Shown: positions 1 through 8,511 of the stretch, piece by piece | How positions within the stretch are numbered: position 1 is the first letter of the stretch | How the letters are laid out: every line of letters begins with the position of its first letter | Source of the DNA: Bacteroidota bacterium | GTDB lineage: Bacteria; Bacteroidota; Bacteroidia; Bacteroidales; Bacteroidaceae | Direction of reading: 5' to 3' | Assembly: GCA_023426145.1 (NCBI GenBank) | Contig: JAFABG010000015.1 | Span: forward strand, 9,787 to 73,786 | Length of the DNA: 64,000 nt | Translations under genes and position numbers: made by a program | Notes under the pieces: model-generated | Database searches by the model: none | Told to the model about the DNA's origin: nothing | Seen by the model: only the letters and a program-made list of their open reading frames with translations

Positions 1-263
1 TTAATAAAAAAATATGGAATGCAGCTAAGAAGCTGGGGTACGGAAAAACATTCATGGATGTAAATGGCGGTTATGTTACTGATGACCATTTGTTTATTAA
101 CCGCTTGGCACGTATCAAAACAATAGACATTGTTCCATCGACTCCTGATGGTGATTTTACGCCGACTTGGCACACCATTAGTGATAATATGGATCATATA
201 GACAAAAATACGCTAAAAGCTGTCGGGCAGACTGTTTTAAAGGTGATTTACAATGAGAGATAA
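1..263 (+). CDS. M28-family peptidase, C-terminal end (partial)
   Basis: The reading frame is open from the window edge (first full codon at base 3) to the TAA at 261-263, so only the last 86 residues are present. The segment carries a GGYVTDDH stretch and a WHTISDNMDHID stretch followed by a helix ending VLKVIY. This is the usual end of secreted M28 zinc peptidases / glutaminyl-cyclase-like proteins of Bacteroidetes. In that family the His of the WHT motif is the third zinc ligand. The apparent ATG at 54 is internal and not the true start. No terminator is visible before sufE, which starts 79 bp downstream. Confidence 0.75.
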   Translation, partial: NKKIWNAAKKLGYGKTFMDVNGGYVTDDHLFINRLARIKTIDIVPSTPDGDFTPTWHTISDNMDHIDKNTLKAVGQTVLKVIYNER

Positions 264-342
264 TTTTGTTCTTTGAATTAGGACAATTTTGCTTGATTTG
301 ATATAGGTAGTTAATAGTTTAATAGTTAAAGGTAATATTCTC

Positions 343-768
343 ATGTCAATAAATGAATTACAAGATGATGTAATTGCTGAGTTTAGCGATTTCGATGACT
401 GGATGGATCGATACCAGTTGCTCATCGACTTAGGAAATGAACAAGAGTCTCTTGATGAAAAGTATAAAACAGAACAAAACCTCATTGAGGGTTGTCAAAG
501 TCGTGTGTGGCTACAAGCAGACGAAGTTGATGGGAAAATTGTTTTTGTTGCAGAAAGTGATGCTTTGATTGTGAAAGGTATTATTGCGTTATTGATTAAA
601 GTCCTATCGGGACATACGCCTGATGAAATACTGAATGCCGATCTTTATTTTATTGATAAAATTGGGTTGAAAGAACATCTTTCTCCAACTCGTAGCAACG
701 GACTTTTATCTATGGTGAAGCAGATACGTATGTATGCGTTAGCATTTAAGGCAAAAGAAGGAAAGTAA
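343..768 (+). CDS. sufE: SufE-family Fe-S cluster assembly sulfur acceptor
   Basis: The 141-residue protein matches SufE in length and layout: an N-terminal DDWMDRYQLLIDLG helix, then the GCQSRVW loop with the persulfide-accepting Cys51, and a C-terminal SNGLLSMVKQIRMYAL helix. SufE takes sulfane sulfur from the cysteine desulfurase SufS and passes it to the SufBCD scaffold in the cytoplasm. No other suf gene lies in the window, so here it stands alone, which is common in Bacteroides. A strong intrinsic terminator follows 22 bp after the stop. Confidence 0.9.
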   Translation: MSINELQDDVIAEFSDFDDWMDRYQLLIDLGNEQESLDEKYKTEQNLIEGCQSRVWLQADEVDGKIVFVAESDALIVKGIIALLIKVLSGHTPDEILNADLYFIDKIGLKEHLSPTRSNGLLSMVKQIRMYALAFKAKEGK

Positions 769-790
769 ATTTAATACTATAATTGACCTC

Positions 791-827
791 AACGGTAGAT
801 AGTCTTTAGGGATTTCTACCGTTTTTT
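791..827 (+). terminator. Intrinsic terminator after sufE
   Basis: A perfect 9-bp stem pairs AACGGTAGA (791-799) with TCTACCGTT (815-823) and runs into a six-T tract. It lies between sufE and the convergent XRE gene. Confidence 0.85.
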
Positions 828-1038
828 ATTCTTTATCTTCTTGATATTCTAATAAATCTCCAGGTTGGCAATCAAGCACTTTGCAGATGGCTTCGAGAGT
901 GGAGAAGCGAATAGCTTTTGCTTTTCCGGTTTTTAATATTGAAAGATTAGCAGGGGTGATGTCAATCTTCTCTGCTAACTCGCCCAGAGATATCTTTCTG
1001 CGCGCCATCATGATGTCAAGGTTTACTATAATTGCCAT
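826..1038 (-). CDS. Small XRE-family helix-turn-helix regulator
   Basis: A 70-residue protein that is almost entirely one Cro/CI-type helix-turn-helix domain (ISLGELAEKIDITPANLSIL, then KAIRFSTLEAICKVLDCQPGDLLEY). I start it at the ATG at 1038 (MAIIVNLD...), the usual start of this family; an in-frame ATG five codons upstream is also open. It is the last gene of a leftward operon after a DUF2975 membrane protein, from which it is separated by 32 bp. XRE/DUF2975 pairs are a recurring unit, and the regulator is the natural candidate to bind the palindrome at the operon promoter (2729-2743); that link is inference. Confidence 0.85.
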   Translation of the reverse strand: MAIIVNLDIMMARRKISLGELAEKIDITPANLSILKTGKAKAIRFSTLEAICKVLDCQPGDLLEYQEDKE

Positions 1039-1070
1039 TATTCTATTGTTCAATATATTAAGATTTTAGG

Positions 1071-1736
1071 TTAGATTGTCAGATCTTGCTCTTCTTTCAT
1101 TTTTAATCCGATAGCAAAGGTTTCTGCTACAATCAAGCATGCCAATCCCAATAATAAGTCTGTTGTTTGAACTCCTAGGGGGGCGATAATATATTTTTCG
1201 AGAGAGAAAACTTCTTTTAAGCCCCAATAATTAATTACTTGTGGGATTAGGTAAAACAAAAAAGAGGCAATTAGAAGCCACCCTAGCCATCGCAGGCGTC
1301 TAACATTTTTCCATTCAAAAATCCGTGATTTGTTAATGCTTAGTATGATCATTATGAAAATAATGAGAGCTGATACAGTCAGTAGCATATTCATTAACGA
1401 ACAGACCCCATTGATTAGCAGATAGCTCAGGTCTAATTTCTTTCCAATACACACAGCTATTTGAGTGTACATCACAGGTACATTTTCTTTAGTTTGCGTG
1501 TTTATAATAGAATCAGGATGTAGCATGGCAGTGGTAGGTACTACATCCACAAATCTGAAGTTACCAGCTAGCATAGCTCCATTGCATTTCTCCGACTCTT
1601 TATGTTGCTCTTTCGCCAAGTTTACTCCGGCAACCATACCCGCACCAAATTGGTAGCCTGTAGTGTATAAGGACAGACCTAGCACTATAAATACTAATAC
1701 GCAAAGAATGTTCAATCGTTTTTTCATGGCTATCAT
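1071..1736 (-). CDS. DUF2975-family membrane protein
   Basis: A 221-residue protein with about four hydrophobic segments: near residues 8-30, 107-130, 147-168 and 185-212. The C-terminal LLLGLACLIVAETFAIGLKM is the conserved signature of DUF2975. Residues about 35-105 form a polar, probably extracytoplasmic loop. The start could also be the ATG three codons downstream (1727). It sits between a CPBP protease (18 bp upstream) and the XRE regulator. Function is unknown; pairing with a small HTH protein suggests a membrane component that senses or modulates the regulator. Confidence 0.75.
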   Translation of the reverse strand: MIAMKKRLNILCVLVFIVLGLSLYTTGYQFGAGMVAGVNLAKEQHKESEKCNGAMLAGNFRFVDVVPTTAMLHPDSIINTQTKENVPVMYTQIAVCIGKKLDLSYLLINGVCSLMNMLLTVSALIIFIMIILSINKSRIFEWKNVRRLRWLGWLLIASFLFYLIPQVINYWGLKEVFSLEKYIIAPLGVQTTDLLLGLACLIVAETFAIGLKMKEEQDLTI

Positions 1737-1754
1737 TTTAATAATTAGATGTGC

Positions 1755-2540
1755 TTAACTCTTCCATGTGTGATTTATAGTTTTAAAGTTCATTCTATAA
1801 ATTGTTATTGTCATCATTAAAGCAGCTGCAAAAATAATAATAAGATAAGAGTTGTGCCCTATTAGCTCACTCATATTTTCTGTCTCTGGGTATTTTATAC
1901 TTAGAAATACGGATAAAGAATTATTTAATATGTGCATCAATATACAAGGAAGCAGACTACCCGTTTTATAATAGGTCCATGCGAACAGGATTCCAATAAG
2001 AAATGCTGGTAGTATTTGTGACGGGTTTATATGGAATACTCCAAAGAATAATGCAGAAAGCAAAATCGCTTTAGTTGGTCGATATTGCTGTAATAATGCT
2101 TTCGTTATTGCTCCTCTAAATAAAAGCTCTTCGAGGACAGGTCCGATGATTGATATAGCCAGAATCCCTCCCCATCCAGATTGCAGAATGTCAAATGATT
2201 GTTCCATAATGTTGGGAATCCATTTCATTTGCTCCATGAGAACAGATATTACTGTCCCTGAAGTGACAATAGCTATTGCGCTGTATATTAGATAGGATGA
2301 AGAAACAGGTGACCATGTTTTTTTTTGCGTACTAATATATCCCGCTTTCCATAGATATGCTCCCATTAACAACTGTCCTGTAAGTTGGGCCGGAATCATA
2401 ATCATGTTGATAAGTGTATCGTTTTCAAGTTTTCCCCCAATAGCTAATATATAAAGAACGCATGGAATAAGGGCTAGAATTGGGGCAATGATTTGAACGA
2501 TAAGAAGGTCTAATAATATTAGTTTAATTGCGGTTTTCAT
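1755..2540 (-). CDS. CPBP-family intramembrane metalloprotease (CAAX/Abi type)
   Basis: A 261-residue polytopic membrane protein with the three hallmarks of the CPBP/Abi (Rce1-like) family: EELLFR at 137-142 (catalytic Glu pair plus Arg), FFGVFH ending in His170, and HILNN with His203 and Asn207. Members cleave substrates inside the membrane; bacterial ones have been tied to prenyl-protein-like processing, bacteriocin self-immunity and regulated proteolysis. The gene is the second of a leftward unit: microprotein (40 bp upstream), this protease, DUF2975, XRE. The tiny secreted protein beside it is a possible substrate, which is inference. Confidence 0.85.
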   Translation of the reverse strand: MKTAIKLILLDLLIVQIIAPILALIPCVLYILAIGGKLENDTLINMIMIPAQLTGQLLMGAYLWKAGYISTQKKTWSPVSSSYLIYSAIAIVTSGTVISVLMEQMKWIPNIMEQSFDILQSGWGGILAISIIGPVLEELLFRGAITKALLQQYRPTKAILLSALFFGVFHINPSQILPAFLIGILFAWTYYKTGSLLPCILMHILNNSLSVFLSIKYPETENMSELIGHNSYLIIIFAAALMMTITIYRMNFKTINHTWKS

Positions 2541-2580
2541 CGTAGTTCTTTTATGGATAATAAAATGATGCTGCTGCTTT

Positions 2581-2670
2581 TTATTTACTTATTATACAAC
2601 TACATAAGAGCATTGCAACCATTGAAACAGAAACTACCAGCATTGAAACACTCATGAACGATTTTTTCAT
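2581..2670 (-). CDS. Predicted 29-residue secreted or lipoprotein-like microprotein
   Basis: A short ORF, ATG at 2670 to TAA at 2581, encodes 29 residues: MKKSF, then a Val/Met/Ser-rich hydrophobic stretch, then LLCSC and a short IISK tail. It reads like a bare signal peptide with a lipobox-like Cys near its end. It is the first ORF after the predicted promoter (2746-2776) and precedes the CPBP protease by 40 bp. It could be a real peptide, a leader peptide or a chance ORF; the placement right after the promoter and the organised signal-like composition favour translation. Confidence 0.45.
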   Translation of the reverse strand: MKKSFMSVSMLVVSVSMVAMLLCSCIISK

Positions 2671-2728
2671 AAAGTCTTATTTTTTAGTTGATGGATAAAT
2701 GAATCGTTGTTGATAAACAATTATTATT

Positions 2729-2743
2729 TATCGTTTTTCGATA
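2729..2743. promoter_or_regulatory. Candidate operator palindrome of the XRE/DUF2975/CPBP operon
   Basis: TATCG-TTTTT-CGATA is a perfect palindrome starting 3 bp past the -7 box, so it covers the expected transcription start. Further TATCG half-sites lie at 2794-2798 and in the reverse sense near 2819-2830. A repressor bound here would block initiation. Assignment to the operon's own XRE protein is inference. Confidence 0.55.
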
Positions 2744-2745
2744 TG

Positions 2746-2776
2746 CAAATGTAGGGTTTAGTTTTAACTATGCAAA
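2746..2776 (-). promoter_or_regulatory. Bacteroides-type promoter of the microprotein/CPBP operon
   Basis: On the minus strand TTTG (2776-2773) is followed after exactly 19 bp by TACATTTG (2753-2746), a full match to the Bacteroides -33/-7 consensus. It drives leftward transcription toward the microprotein at 2670. Confidence 0.75.
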
Positions 2777-2831
2777 GAAAATCGACAATTATTTATCGAA
2801 AAACAATAAAAAATAAGTGATATTCGATATG

Positions 2832-3791
2832 TTATGGCTGTTTTTTATCTAAAAGTATAGCTTCAGTTTGCTTTGCATCCTCATAGAGTTGGTCTATTAG
2901 TTTGTCTATGGTATCATATTTTAGCTCGGGACGCATGCGTTTAACAAACGTGAGTTTTATGGATTGGTCGTAAATATCGGAGTGAAAATGGAGAATGTTG
3001 ACTTCTATAGTACGGTTAGTCCCATTATTGATGGTGGGGCGTACACCAATGCTTAACATTCCCATATAGGTTTTTTCATTCAAATGGACCCATACAGCAT
3101 AAACACCATCTGAAGGAATGAGTTTATCAGGATTGTCAACACTCAAGTTGGCTGTTGGAAAGCCGATTTGTCTTCCAATCTGGTGTCCACTTACAACAAT
3201 GCCATTTAAGAAATAGTCATAGCCAAGGCAGCGCGAGGCAGTATCAACTTCTCCTTGATGAAGAAGTTTACGAATTAAGGAGGAACTGACAGGCCCAATA
3301 GAGGAGTTCCCTATGATATTGTGATTAGTGGATGCATTTGCACGGATGACTTCAATGCCGATTGATTTGCCGTAGCGAACGTAATCTTCAAAGCCTTCGC
3401 TGCGGTTGTGCCCAAATCTATGATCGTAGCCAATAACTAGAAATTTTACTTGATAACGCTCTTTAAGGATATAGGTCATAAATTCTTTGGCAGTAAGACG
3501 AGATATTTCTTGAGTGAAATCAAGCATCAGGCAATAGTCAACTCCGGTGCTATCTAATAGGATGTTCTTTTCTTCTGGGGTTGTTAGCAACTCCGGGCGA
3601 AAACTTTTGTTCATCACTTTTCGCGGATGTACAGGGAAAGTTACTAATGCAGAGTGTAGCTTGTTGGCCATGGCAATCTCTTTCACTTGTTGAATAAGAT
3701 AACGATGTCCTGTATGTACTCCATCAAAGAATCCAATTGTAGCTACACATGGTTTTGGAATAATCGTTTCTGTGTCACGAATAATCTGCAT
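2832..3791 (-). CDS. ribF: Bifunctional riboflavin kinase / FAD synthetase
   Basis: The 319-residue protein has the two RibF domains in order. The N-terminal nucleotidyltransferase domain has IGFFDGVHTGHR at 19-30 (HxGH-type motif) and a later SSSLIRKLL. The C-terminal flavokinase domain (about 185-310) includes GRQIGFPTANL. It phosphorylates riboflavin to FMN and adenylates FMN to FAD in the cytoplasm. It is the last gene of a leftward cluster, 11 bp after a HAD phosphatase. I see no FMN riboswitch in front of it. Confidence 0.95.
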   Translation of the reverse strand: MQIIRDTETIIPKPCVATIGFFDGVHTGHRYLIQQVKEIAMANKLHSALVTFPVHPRKVMNKSFRPELLTTPEEKNILLDSTGVDYCLMLDFTQEISRLTAKEFMTYILKERYQVKFLVIGYDHRFGHNRSEGFEDYVRYGKSIGIEVIRANASTNHNIIGNSSIGPVSSSLIRKLLHQGEVDTASRCLGYDYFLNGIVVSGHQIGRQIGFPTANLSVDNPDKLIPSDGVYAVWVHLNEKTYMGMLSIGVRPTINNGTNRTIEVNILHFHSDIYDQSIKLTFVKRMRPELKYDTIDKLIDQLYEDAKQTEAILLDKKQP

Positions 3792-3802
3792 ATCTGAAAA
3801 TG

Positions 3803-4423
3803 TTATTTAGTAAAAAGATGACTCCAGTCTTCACCGGCTTTTGGTGTGTAGGTTTGTATACCTAATTCTTCTGCTGTCTTACAGTTTATCTCAGAATCAT
3901 CGATGAAAAAGGTCTCTTTGGGGTCAATACCGGCATCTTCAATAACAGCCTTAAATATCTCTGGCTCTGGTTTAGCCATTTGCATTTCAAAAGAAAGATA
4001 TGCTTTTTCGAAGTAATCTTCCACTGTAAATGTGCGGTAGGGAAAAGCATTTTTGCAAGTCCATTTCCAGTGGATTTCGTTGGTGTTACTCAGCAAATAG
4101 ACAACATATTTTTCGCGAAGCTTAAGTAGCAAATCAAGCTTGTAGGTCGGAATGTCTACCAAAAAGCTATTCCAAGCTGCATCAATTTGCTTGTCGGAAA
4201 CTAATTTTCCCATCATTTCGCGAATGCCATTCCGGAATTCTGCAGGAGTAATCAGTCCTTTTTCTTGCGCTAAGAATATCCCATTGAGCTGGTAAGTGCA
4301 AAACTTCTCTTCAATATTTTCAAAACCAATGTGTTTGAAGTTATCCAAACAACGTTCGCGATCCAGATTTATAAGTACACCACCTAAATCAATGAGTAAG
4401 TTTTTTATGCCTTTACTTTTCAT
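3803..4423 (-). CDS. HAD-superfamily hydrolase, subfamily IA (YihX-like)
   Basis: A 206-residue cytoplasmic phosphatase-like protein. Motif I is IDLGGVL near residues 11-17 (nucleophile Asp; the usual second Asp is Gly, as in YihX-like members), motif II is LLSNTN, the motif III Lys lies in QMAKPEPEIF and motif IV is FFIDDSEIN. YihX-like enzymes hydrolyse small sugar phosphates such as glucose-1-phosphate, but the substrate here cannot be read from sequence. Its start overlaps the end of the upstream Ca2+-ATPase gene by 11 bp, so the two are translationally close, and ribF follows after 11 bp. Confidence 0.85.
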   Translation of the reverse strand: MKSKGIKNLLIDLGGVLINLDRERCLDNFKHIGFENIEEKFCTYQLNGIFLAQEKGLITPAEFRNGIREMMGKLVSDKQIDAAWNSFLVDIPTYKLDLLLKLREKYVVYLLSNTNEIHWKWTCKNAFPYRTFTVEDYFEKAYLSFEMQMAKPEPEIFKAVIEDAGIDPKETFFIDDSEINCKTAEELGIQTYTPKAGEDWSHLFTK

Positions 4424-7118
4424 TTGTTTTTCTTTTGTAAATGATACGTTGAATAAGACGGATAAGTTCTCCTATCCATAATACTATGGACGAAATACCA
4501 GTAATCAGAAGCCATGTTTCCCATTTAAGGGGTGATGTGCGGAATACAGCTCCACCAAATTGTACAATCAAAAACTGTCCAATCAAGATGGCTAGGACAA
4601 TAAATTCCATTCCATAAGATTTTGTAAGTCCTTTGAAGGCTGAATCGGTTGTACCTAATACTCTTGCATTGAATAGGTTCCAAAATTGCAACATCACAAA
4701 GAATGTGAAAAATACTGTGAGGTTGTGTACATTCATTCCTTCAATACTATGTTCAAAATAGTAAATCATTCCTAATAGAAGAATGAGAAAGATGGTACCT
4801 ACACTTAGAATATTGATCCGCATAGCTTTGCTGATGATAAAGTCAGAACTACGTCGAGGTTTCTCTTGCATAACGCTTGCGCTAGGGGGGATAGAGGATA
4901 GTGCTAATGCAGCAAAGGTATCCATTATCAAGTTTACCCATAACATTTGTGTCACTGTTAAAGGAAGCTCAGTTCCAATAACTGATCCTAATAAGACAAT
5001 CAACAGAGCAACGAAGTTTATAGTCAATTGGAATACGATAAATCGTTGGATGTTTTTATAAAGGGATCGCCCCCACATTACGGCAGTTCCAATACTGTTG
5101 AAAGAGTCGTCGAGCAATGTAATGTCGCTTGCCTCTTTTGCTACAGATGTTCCAGTTCCCATAGACAAGCCAACTTGGGCATGATTTAAAGCTGGGGCAT
5201 CGTTTGTACCGTCTCCAGTGACCGCAACTACTGCTCCTTTTTGCTGAAGTAATTGAACTAAGCGTTGTTTATCTGTTGGGCGAGCGCGGGACATGATTTT
5301 TAGATCTGTAATCCTCTCTAAAGCTTCTTCATCACTTAAGTCTGAGAAAACAGCACCGGTAATTCTATTGCGATCTGTATCGGTATCCACATCCCAAAGC
5401 CCGATTTGGCGAGCTATTTCTGTTGCTGTCCCGGGAGTATCTCCAGTGACTATTTTTATATCAATTCCAGCAGACTGACATTTTGCTACAGCAGCTGGCA
5501 CATCCTGTCGAATTGGATCAGAGATTGCTGCTATTCCTAAAAATGTAAGATCGTTTGTAGAAACCAAATCGGAGCAGTCTTCCGGATCGTTTGCATCTAT
5601 GATTTTGAAAGCAAAGCCAATAGTTCGCATAGCCATATTCTGATAGTTTTGTAACTGCGTCTCTATACACGAACGGTATTCCTCAGATCTTATTGGTTTG
5701 TTTTCCAGCATAACTTCATTGCACTTTCCAAGTACAATTTCGGGTGCACCTTTAACATATAGCACCTTTTTGCCAATTAATGAAGACTGAATCAAAGTCG
5801 CCATGAATTTTCGTTCAGTGGAAAAAGTAAGTTGGTCAATAACTTGAGCGTCATTTCTAAGTGAAAGATAATTCTTATCTTGGCTGTTCAACCATAATAA
5901 AAGAGCTACCTCGGTGGGGTTACCAACTCCTTTGGGGGCTTCATTGTAAGTTGCTTCCTCTAGAAATGCTGTTGAGTTTACACTAATTCCCTCAGCTATC
6001 AATTTGCTAATTTCATCATCGCCCAAATCTTTGCTATTCTTTATTCCATAGAAATTAGCCTCATGAACTTGCATCCTATTTTGGGTAAGAGTTCCAGTCT
6101 TATCTGTACATATTACCGTGATAGCTCCCATTGTTTCACAGGCATGCATCTTCCGTACCAAATTATTCGTCGAAAGCATTCGGCGCATATTTAGTGCTAA
6201 GCTAAGTGTAACACTCATTGGTAAGCCTTCCGGTACGGCAACAACTATCAATGTTACAGCCATCATGAAATATTTTAGGGTCTGTTCTAAAACAGGGAGC
6301 CAATCGTGCCAATTCTTTAAAGAAGAAAATTCGTAAAATAACACTATATCTTTTATAAAGAAGATCGCAAATGCAAGTCCAGCAACTGTGAATCCTATTT
6401 TACCAATCAGATTAGCTAATTTAGTTAATTGAATATTCAACGGGGTAGGCTCTAGATTCTCCTCAGTACTTTGCTTAGCTACCTTACCAATTTCTGTGGC
6501 GTCTCCCACTTTCAACACTTGCATAGAGCCATGTCCATCTACGACTGTTGTGCCACGCATCATTAAATTTGAAGCGTAAGTTGCTTCTTCATCAAAATCA
6601 GCTTCAATAACCGTTTTGTTTATAATAGGTTCTCCAGTTAAGTTTGATTCATTTACTTGGAGTGAGATTGCCTCTAGTAATAAACCGTCTGCGGGGATCT
6701 CTTCTCCTGTTTCTAGCATAACGATATCGCCAACTACAACATCTTTACGGGGAATTTCTTGAATGTGTCCGTTACGAATGACTTTTACTAAAGTCTCTTC
6801 ATTAACGGCATTTAGTAAGTCGAACTTTTTATTGGCATCATACTCGAAAAAGAAGCCTATACCTGTAGCTAGCAGAATTGCTGTAATGATTCCAATTGTT
6901 TCGGCATATTCATTTTCGACAATTGAAATAATTAAGGAAAATACAGCGGCAATTAATAAAACACGGACAACTGGGTCTTCAAATTTCTCGAGATATAGCT
7001 TCCACAGAGAGGGGCGTTTGGGGGGTGTTAATAGATTAATACCATTGTTTTCTCTGCTCTGGAGAACTTCTTTGTCTGTTAGACCTAAGTGAAAATAATC
7101 GTCTTTTTGTGTACTCAT
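4413..7118 (-). CDS. P-type Ca2+-transporting ATPase (PMCA/SERCA-like)
   Basis: A 901-residue P2-type ATPase. The actuator motif LTGEP is at 160-164, the ion-binding VPEGLP in TM4 at 295-300, the phosphorylation site DKTGTLT starts at Asp339, and the hinge TGDGTNDAPAL lies further on, followed by six C-terminal membrane helices. VPEGLP in TM4 and the late NLIMDTFAALALS segment are characteristic of calcium pumps. It would export Ca2+ from the cytoplasm using ATP. It lies between a histidine kinase (86 bp upstream) and a HAD hydrolase (overlapping). Substrate is inferred from family motifs. Confidence 0.9.
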   Translation of the reverse strand: MSTQKDDYFHLGLTDKEVLQSRENNGINLLTPPKRPSLWKLYLEKFEDPVVRVLLIAAVFSLIISIVENEYAETIGIITAILLATGIGFFFEYDANKKFDLLNAVNEETLVKVIRNGHIQEIPRKDVVVGDIVMLETGEEIPADGLLLEAISLQVNESNLTGEPIINKTVIEADFDEEATYASNLMMRGTTVVDGHGSMQVLKVGDATEIGKVAKQSTEENLEPTPLNIQLTKLANLIGKIGFTVAGLAFAIFFIKDIVLFYEFSSLKNWHDWLPVLEQTLKYFMMAVTLIVVAVPEGLPMSVTLSLALNMRRMLSTNNLVRKMHACETMGAITVICTDKTGTLTQNRMQVHEANFYGIKNSKDLGDDEISKLIAEGISVNSTAFLEEATYNEAPKGVGNPTEVALLLWLNSQDKNYLSLRNDAQVIDQLTFSTERKFMATLIQSSLIGKKVLYVKGAPEIVLGKCNEVMLENKPIRSEEYRSCIETQLQNYQNMAMRTIGFAFKIIDANDPEDCSDLVSTNDLTFLGIAAISDPIRQDVPAAVAKCQSAGIDIKIVTGDTPGTATEIARQIGLWDVDTDTDRNRITGAVFSDLSDEEALERITDLKIMSRARPTDKQRLVQLLQQKGAVVAVTGDGTNDAPALNHAQVGLSMGTGTSVAKEASDITLLDDSFNSIGTAVMWGRSLYKNIQRFIVFQLTINFVALLIVLLGSVIGTELPLTVTQMLWVNLIMDTFAALALSSIPPSASVMQEKPRRSSDFIISKAMRINILSVGTIFLILLLGMIYYFEHSIEGMNVHNLTVFFTFFVMLQFWNLFNARVLGTTDSAFKGLTKSYGMEFIVLAILIGQFLIVQFGGAVFRTSPLKWETWLLITGISSIVLWIGELIRLIQRIIYKRKTNEK

Positions 7119-7145
7119 GCAGATACATGCGTTTAATTAAGACTG

Positions 7146-7153
7146 CAAAAATA
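7146..7153 (-). promoter_or_regulatory. Possible -7 box upstream of the Ca2+-ATPase gene
   Basis: TATTTTTG on the minus strand matches TAnnTTTG 28 bp before the ATPase start. There is no convincing -33 box, but the upstream DNA is A/T-rich. Confidence 0.35.
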
Positions 7154-7204
7154 CAATATAAAATTGTGATAAGTGGTTTAATTAAAACTTTTTATGAAGA
7201 TACT

Positions 7205-8467
7205 TTATCTCGGTTTGCCGGAGGTACTATAGGGGATAGTAAACCAAAATTTGGATCCCTTTCCTTCGACAGATTCAACACCGATTTGACCATTTAATTT
7301 TTTTATGATGGTTTGTGATATAGGAAGTCCAAGGCCTGTACCCTTTTTTTCCTTGTTCAGCCTTACAAATCTTTCAAATACTTCTGGGAGTTTATTTTCT
7401 GGGATTCCACTTCCTGTGTCTTTTACGTAAAAGTAGAGTTCGGTTTCTTTGGGTATATACCCAATCTGTATAGTTCCTTCTGCAGTAAATTTCAAAGCAT
7501 TGGTCATGAAATTCGAGAGCACTTGCGCTACTCGATTTCGATCTATCTCTATTATGCAGGAAGTAAGGGGAGTCTCTGCTATCAAATCTAAAACTTTTCC
7601 CGTATCATTTATTTTCATTTGGAAAAATTGATGTAGATCAGATATCAAAAGATTGATATCCACTTCACTATAGATGAAATCAAGTGTTCCTGCCTCGATT
7701 TTGGACATATCTAGAATATCATTCACCAACTGTAGCAATAAATCAGCATTCATTTTGATAATTTCTCTATATTGTGCTTTTTCCTCCTCTGTATTGGCGC
7801 TATCCAATATTTCTGCAAATCCTGTTATAGCATTAATAGGGGTGCGAATTTCATGGCTCATGTTGGCGAGGAAGGTAGATTTGGAAAGATCGGCTTTCTC
7901 TGCTCTTTCTTTAGCTTCAATTAATTCTTTCTCGTTTTGTTTGAGCGTTGTAATATCATGTATGGTGAGCACTATATTGGGTACTTCGTTGACGATAAAA
8001 TAAGATCCCGATATTAATGTATCGCATCTTGTCTGTTTACTGTCGGAATCTTTTATGTTTAATGTAGCTTCTAAATTGGCGAAACTTTTTTTCTCCTTGA
8101 ATGCCTGTCTAATCGTTTTTCGGATGGGGCAAGAATCACAATAGGAGTGGGTGCCGCATCCCCCCTGAGCTGATAAAGCGTTGGAGCACTTTAATAAATC
8201 TCCGACTTTTTTTTCTTCTGTGCCTTTTGGGGTGCGGGTTAAATGGTAATAGTTTGTTCTCAAGACTTTTAGGTCTTCGTCTATCAATAAGACAAATGCG
8301 CGTATGTTTTTTAAAACAGCACTGGCAATGTGCTTGGTGTGCTCATGTTTTTGAGTCTCATTGACTAAGTGTTGCCGTAGTTGAATGACTTTTTTCTTCT
8401 CCGTCTGAAAATTACTTAAGAGAATTGCGCATACAATAATTAGTATTGATAACAAGGCTATTAGCAT
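7205..8467 (-). CDS. Orphan membrane histidine kinase with a Cys-rich PAS-like domain
   Basis: A 420-residue sensor kinase. One N-terminal membrane helix (about 2-18) is followed by a coiled segment and a PAS-like domain (about 50-178) with C94, C104, C110 and C113 in the arrangement C-x9-C-x5-C-x2-C ending CPIR. The HisKA domain has its phospho-acceptor His205 in FLANMSHEIRTP, and the ATPase domain shows the N box (SNFMTNALKF), DTGSGIPE and GTGLGLPIS. There is no receiver domain and no response regulator nearby, so the partner is unknown. The four cysteines could bind metal or a cofactor, or respond to redox. Confidence 0.9.
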   Translation of the reverse strand: MLIALLSILIIVCAILLSNFQTEKKKVIQLRQHLVNETQKHEHTKHIASAVLKNIRAFVLLIDEDLKVLRTNYYHLTRTPKGTEEKKVGDLLKCSNALSAQGGCGTHSYCDSCPIRKTIRQAFKEKKSFANLEATLNIKDSDSKQTRCDTLISGSYFIVNEVPNIVLTIHDITTLKQNEKELIEAKERAEKADLSKSTFLANMSHEIRTPINAITGFAEILDSANTEEEKAQYREIIKMNADLLLQLVNDILDMSKIEAGTLDFIYSEVDINLLISDLHQFFQMKINDTGKVLDLIAETPLTSCIIEIDRNRVAQVLSNFMTNALKFTAEGTIQIGYIPKETELYFYVKDTGSGIPENKLPEVFERFVRLNKEKKGTGLGLPISQTIIKKLNGQIGVESVEGKGSKFWFTIPYSTSGKPR

Positions 8468-8503
8468 AATCTAAAATGTTGATATTGTTTTATGAATATG
8501 TCG

Positions 8504-8511
8504 CAAATATA
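8504..8511 (-). promoter_or_regulatory. Possible -7 box for the histidine kinase gene
   Basis: TATATTTG on the minus strand, 36 bp before the kinase start, fits TAnnTTTG. No good -33 box is seen at the right spacing. Confidence 0.35.

Noticed and set aside
3300..3800. FMN riboswitch near ribF
   Set aside because: ribF follows the HAD gene after 11 bp, so there is no room for a leader RNA.
7674..8003. 109-codon plus-strand ORF
   Set aside because: It is antisense to the histidine kinase domain and has no independent support.
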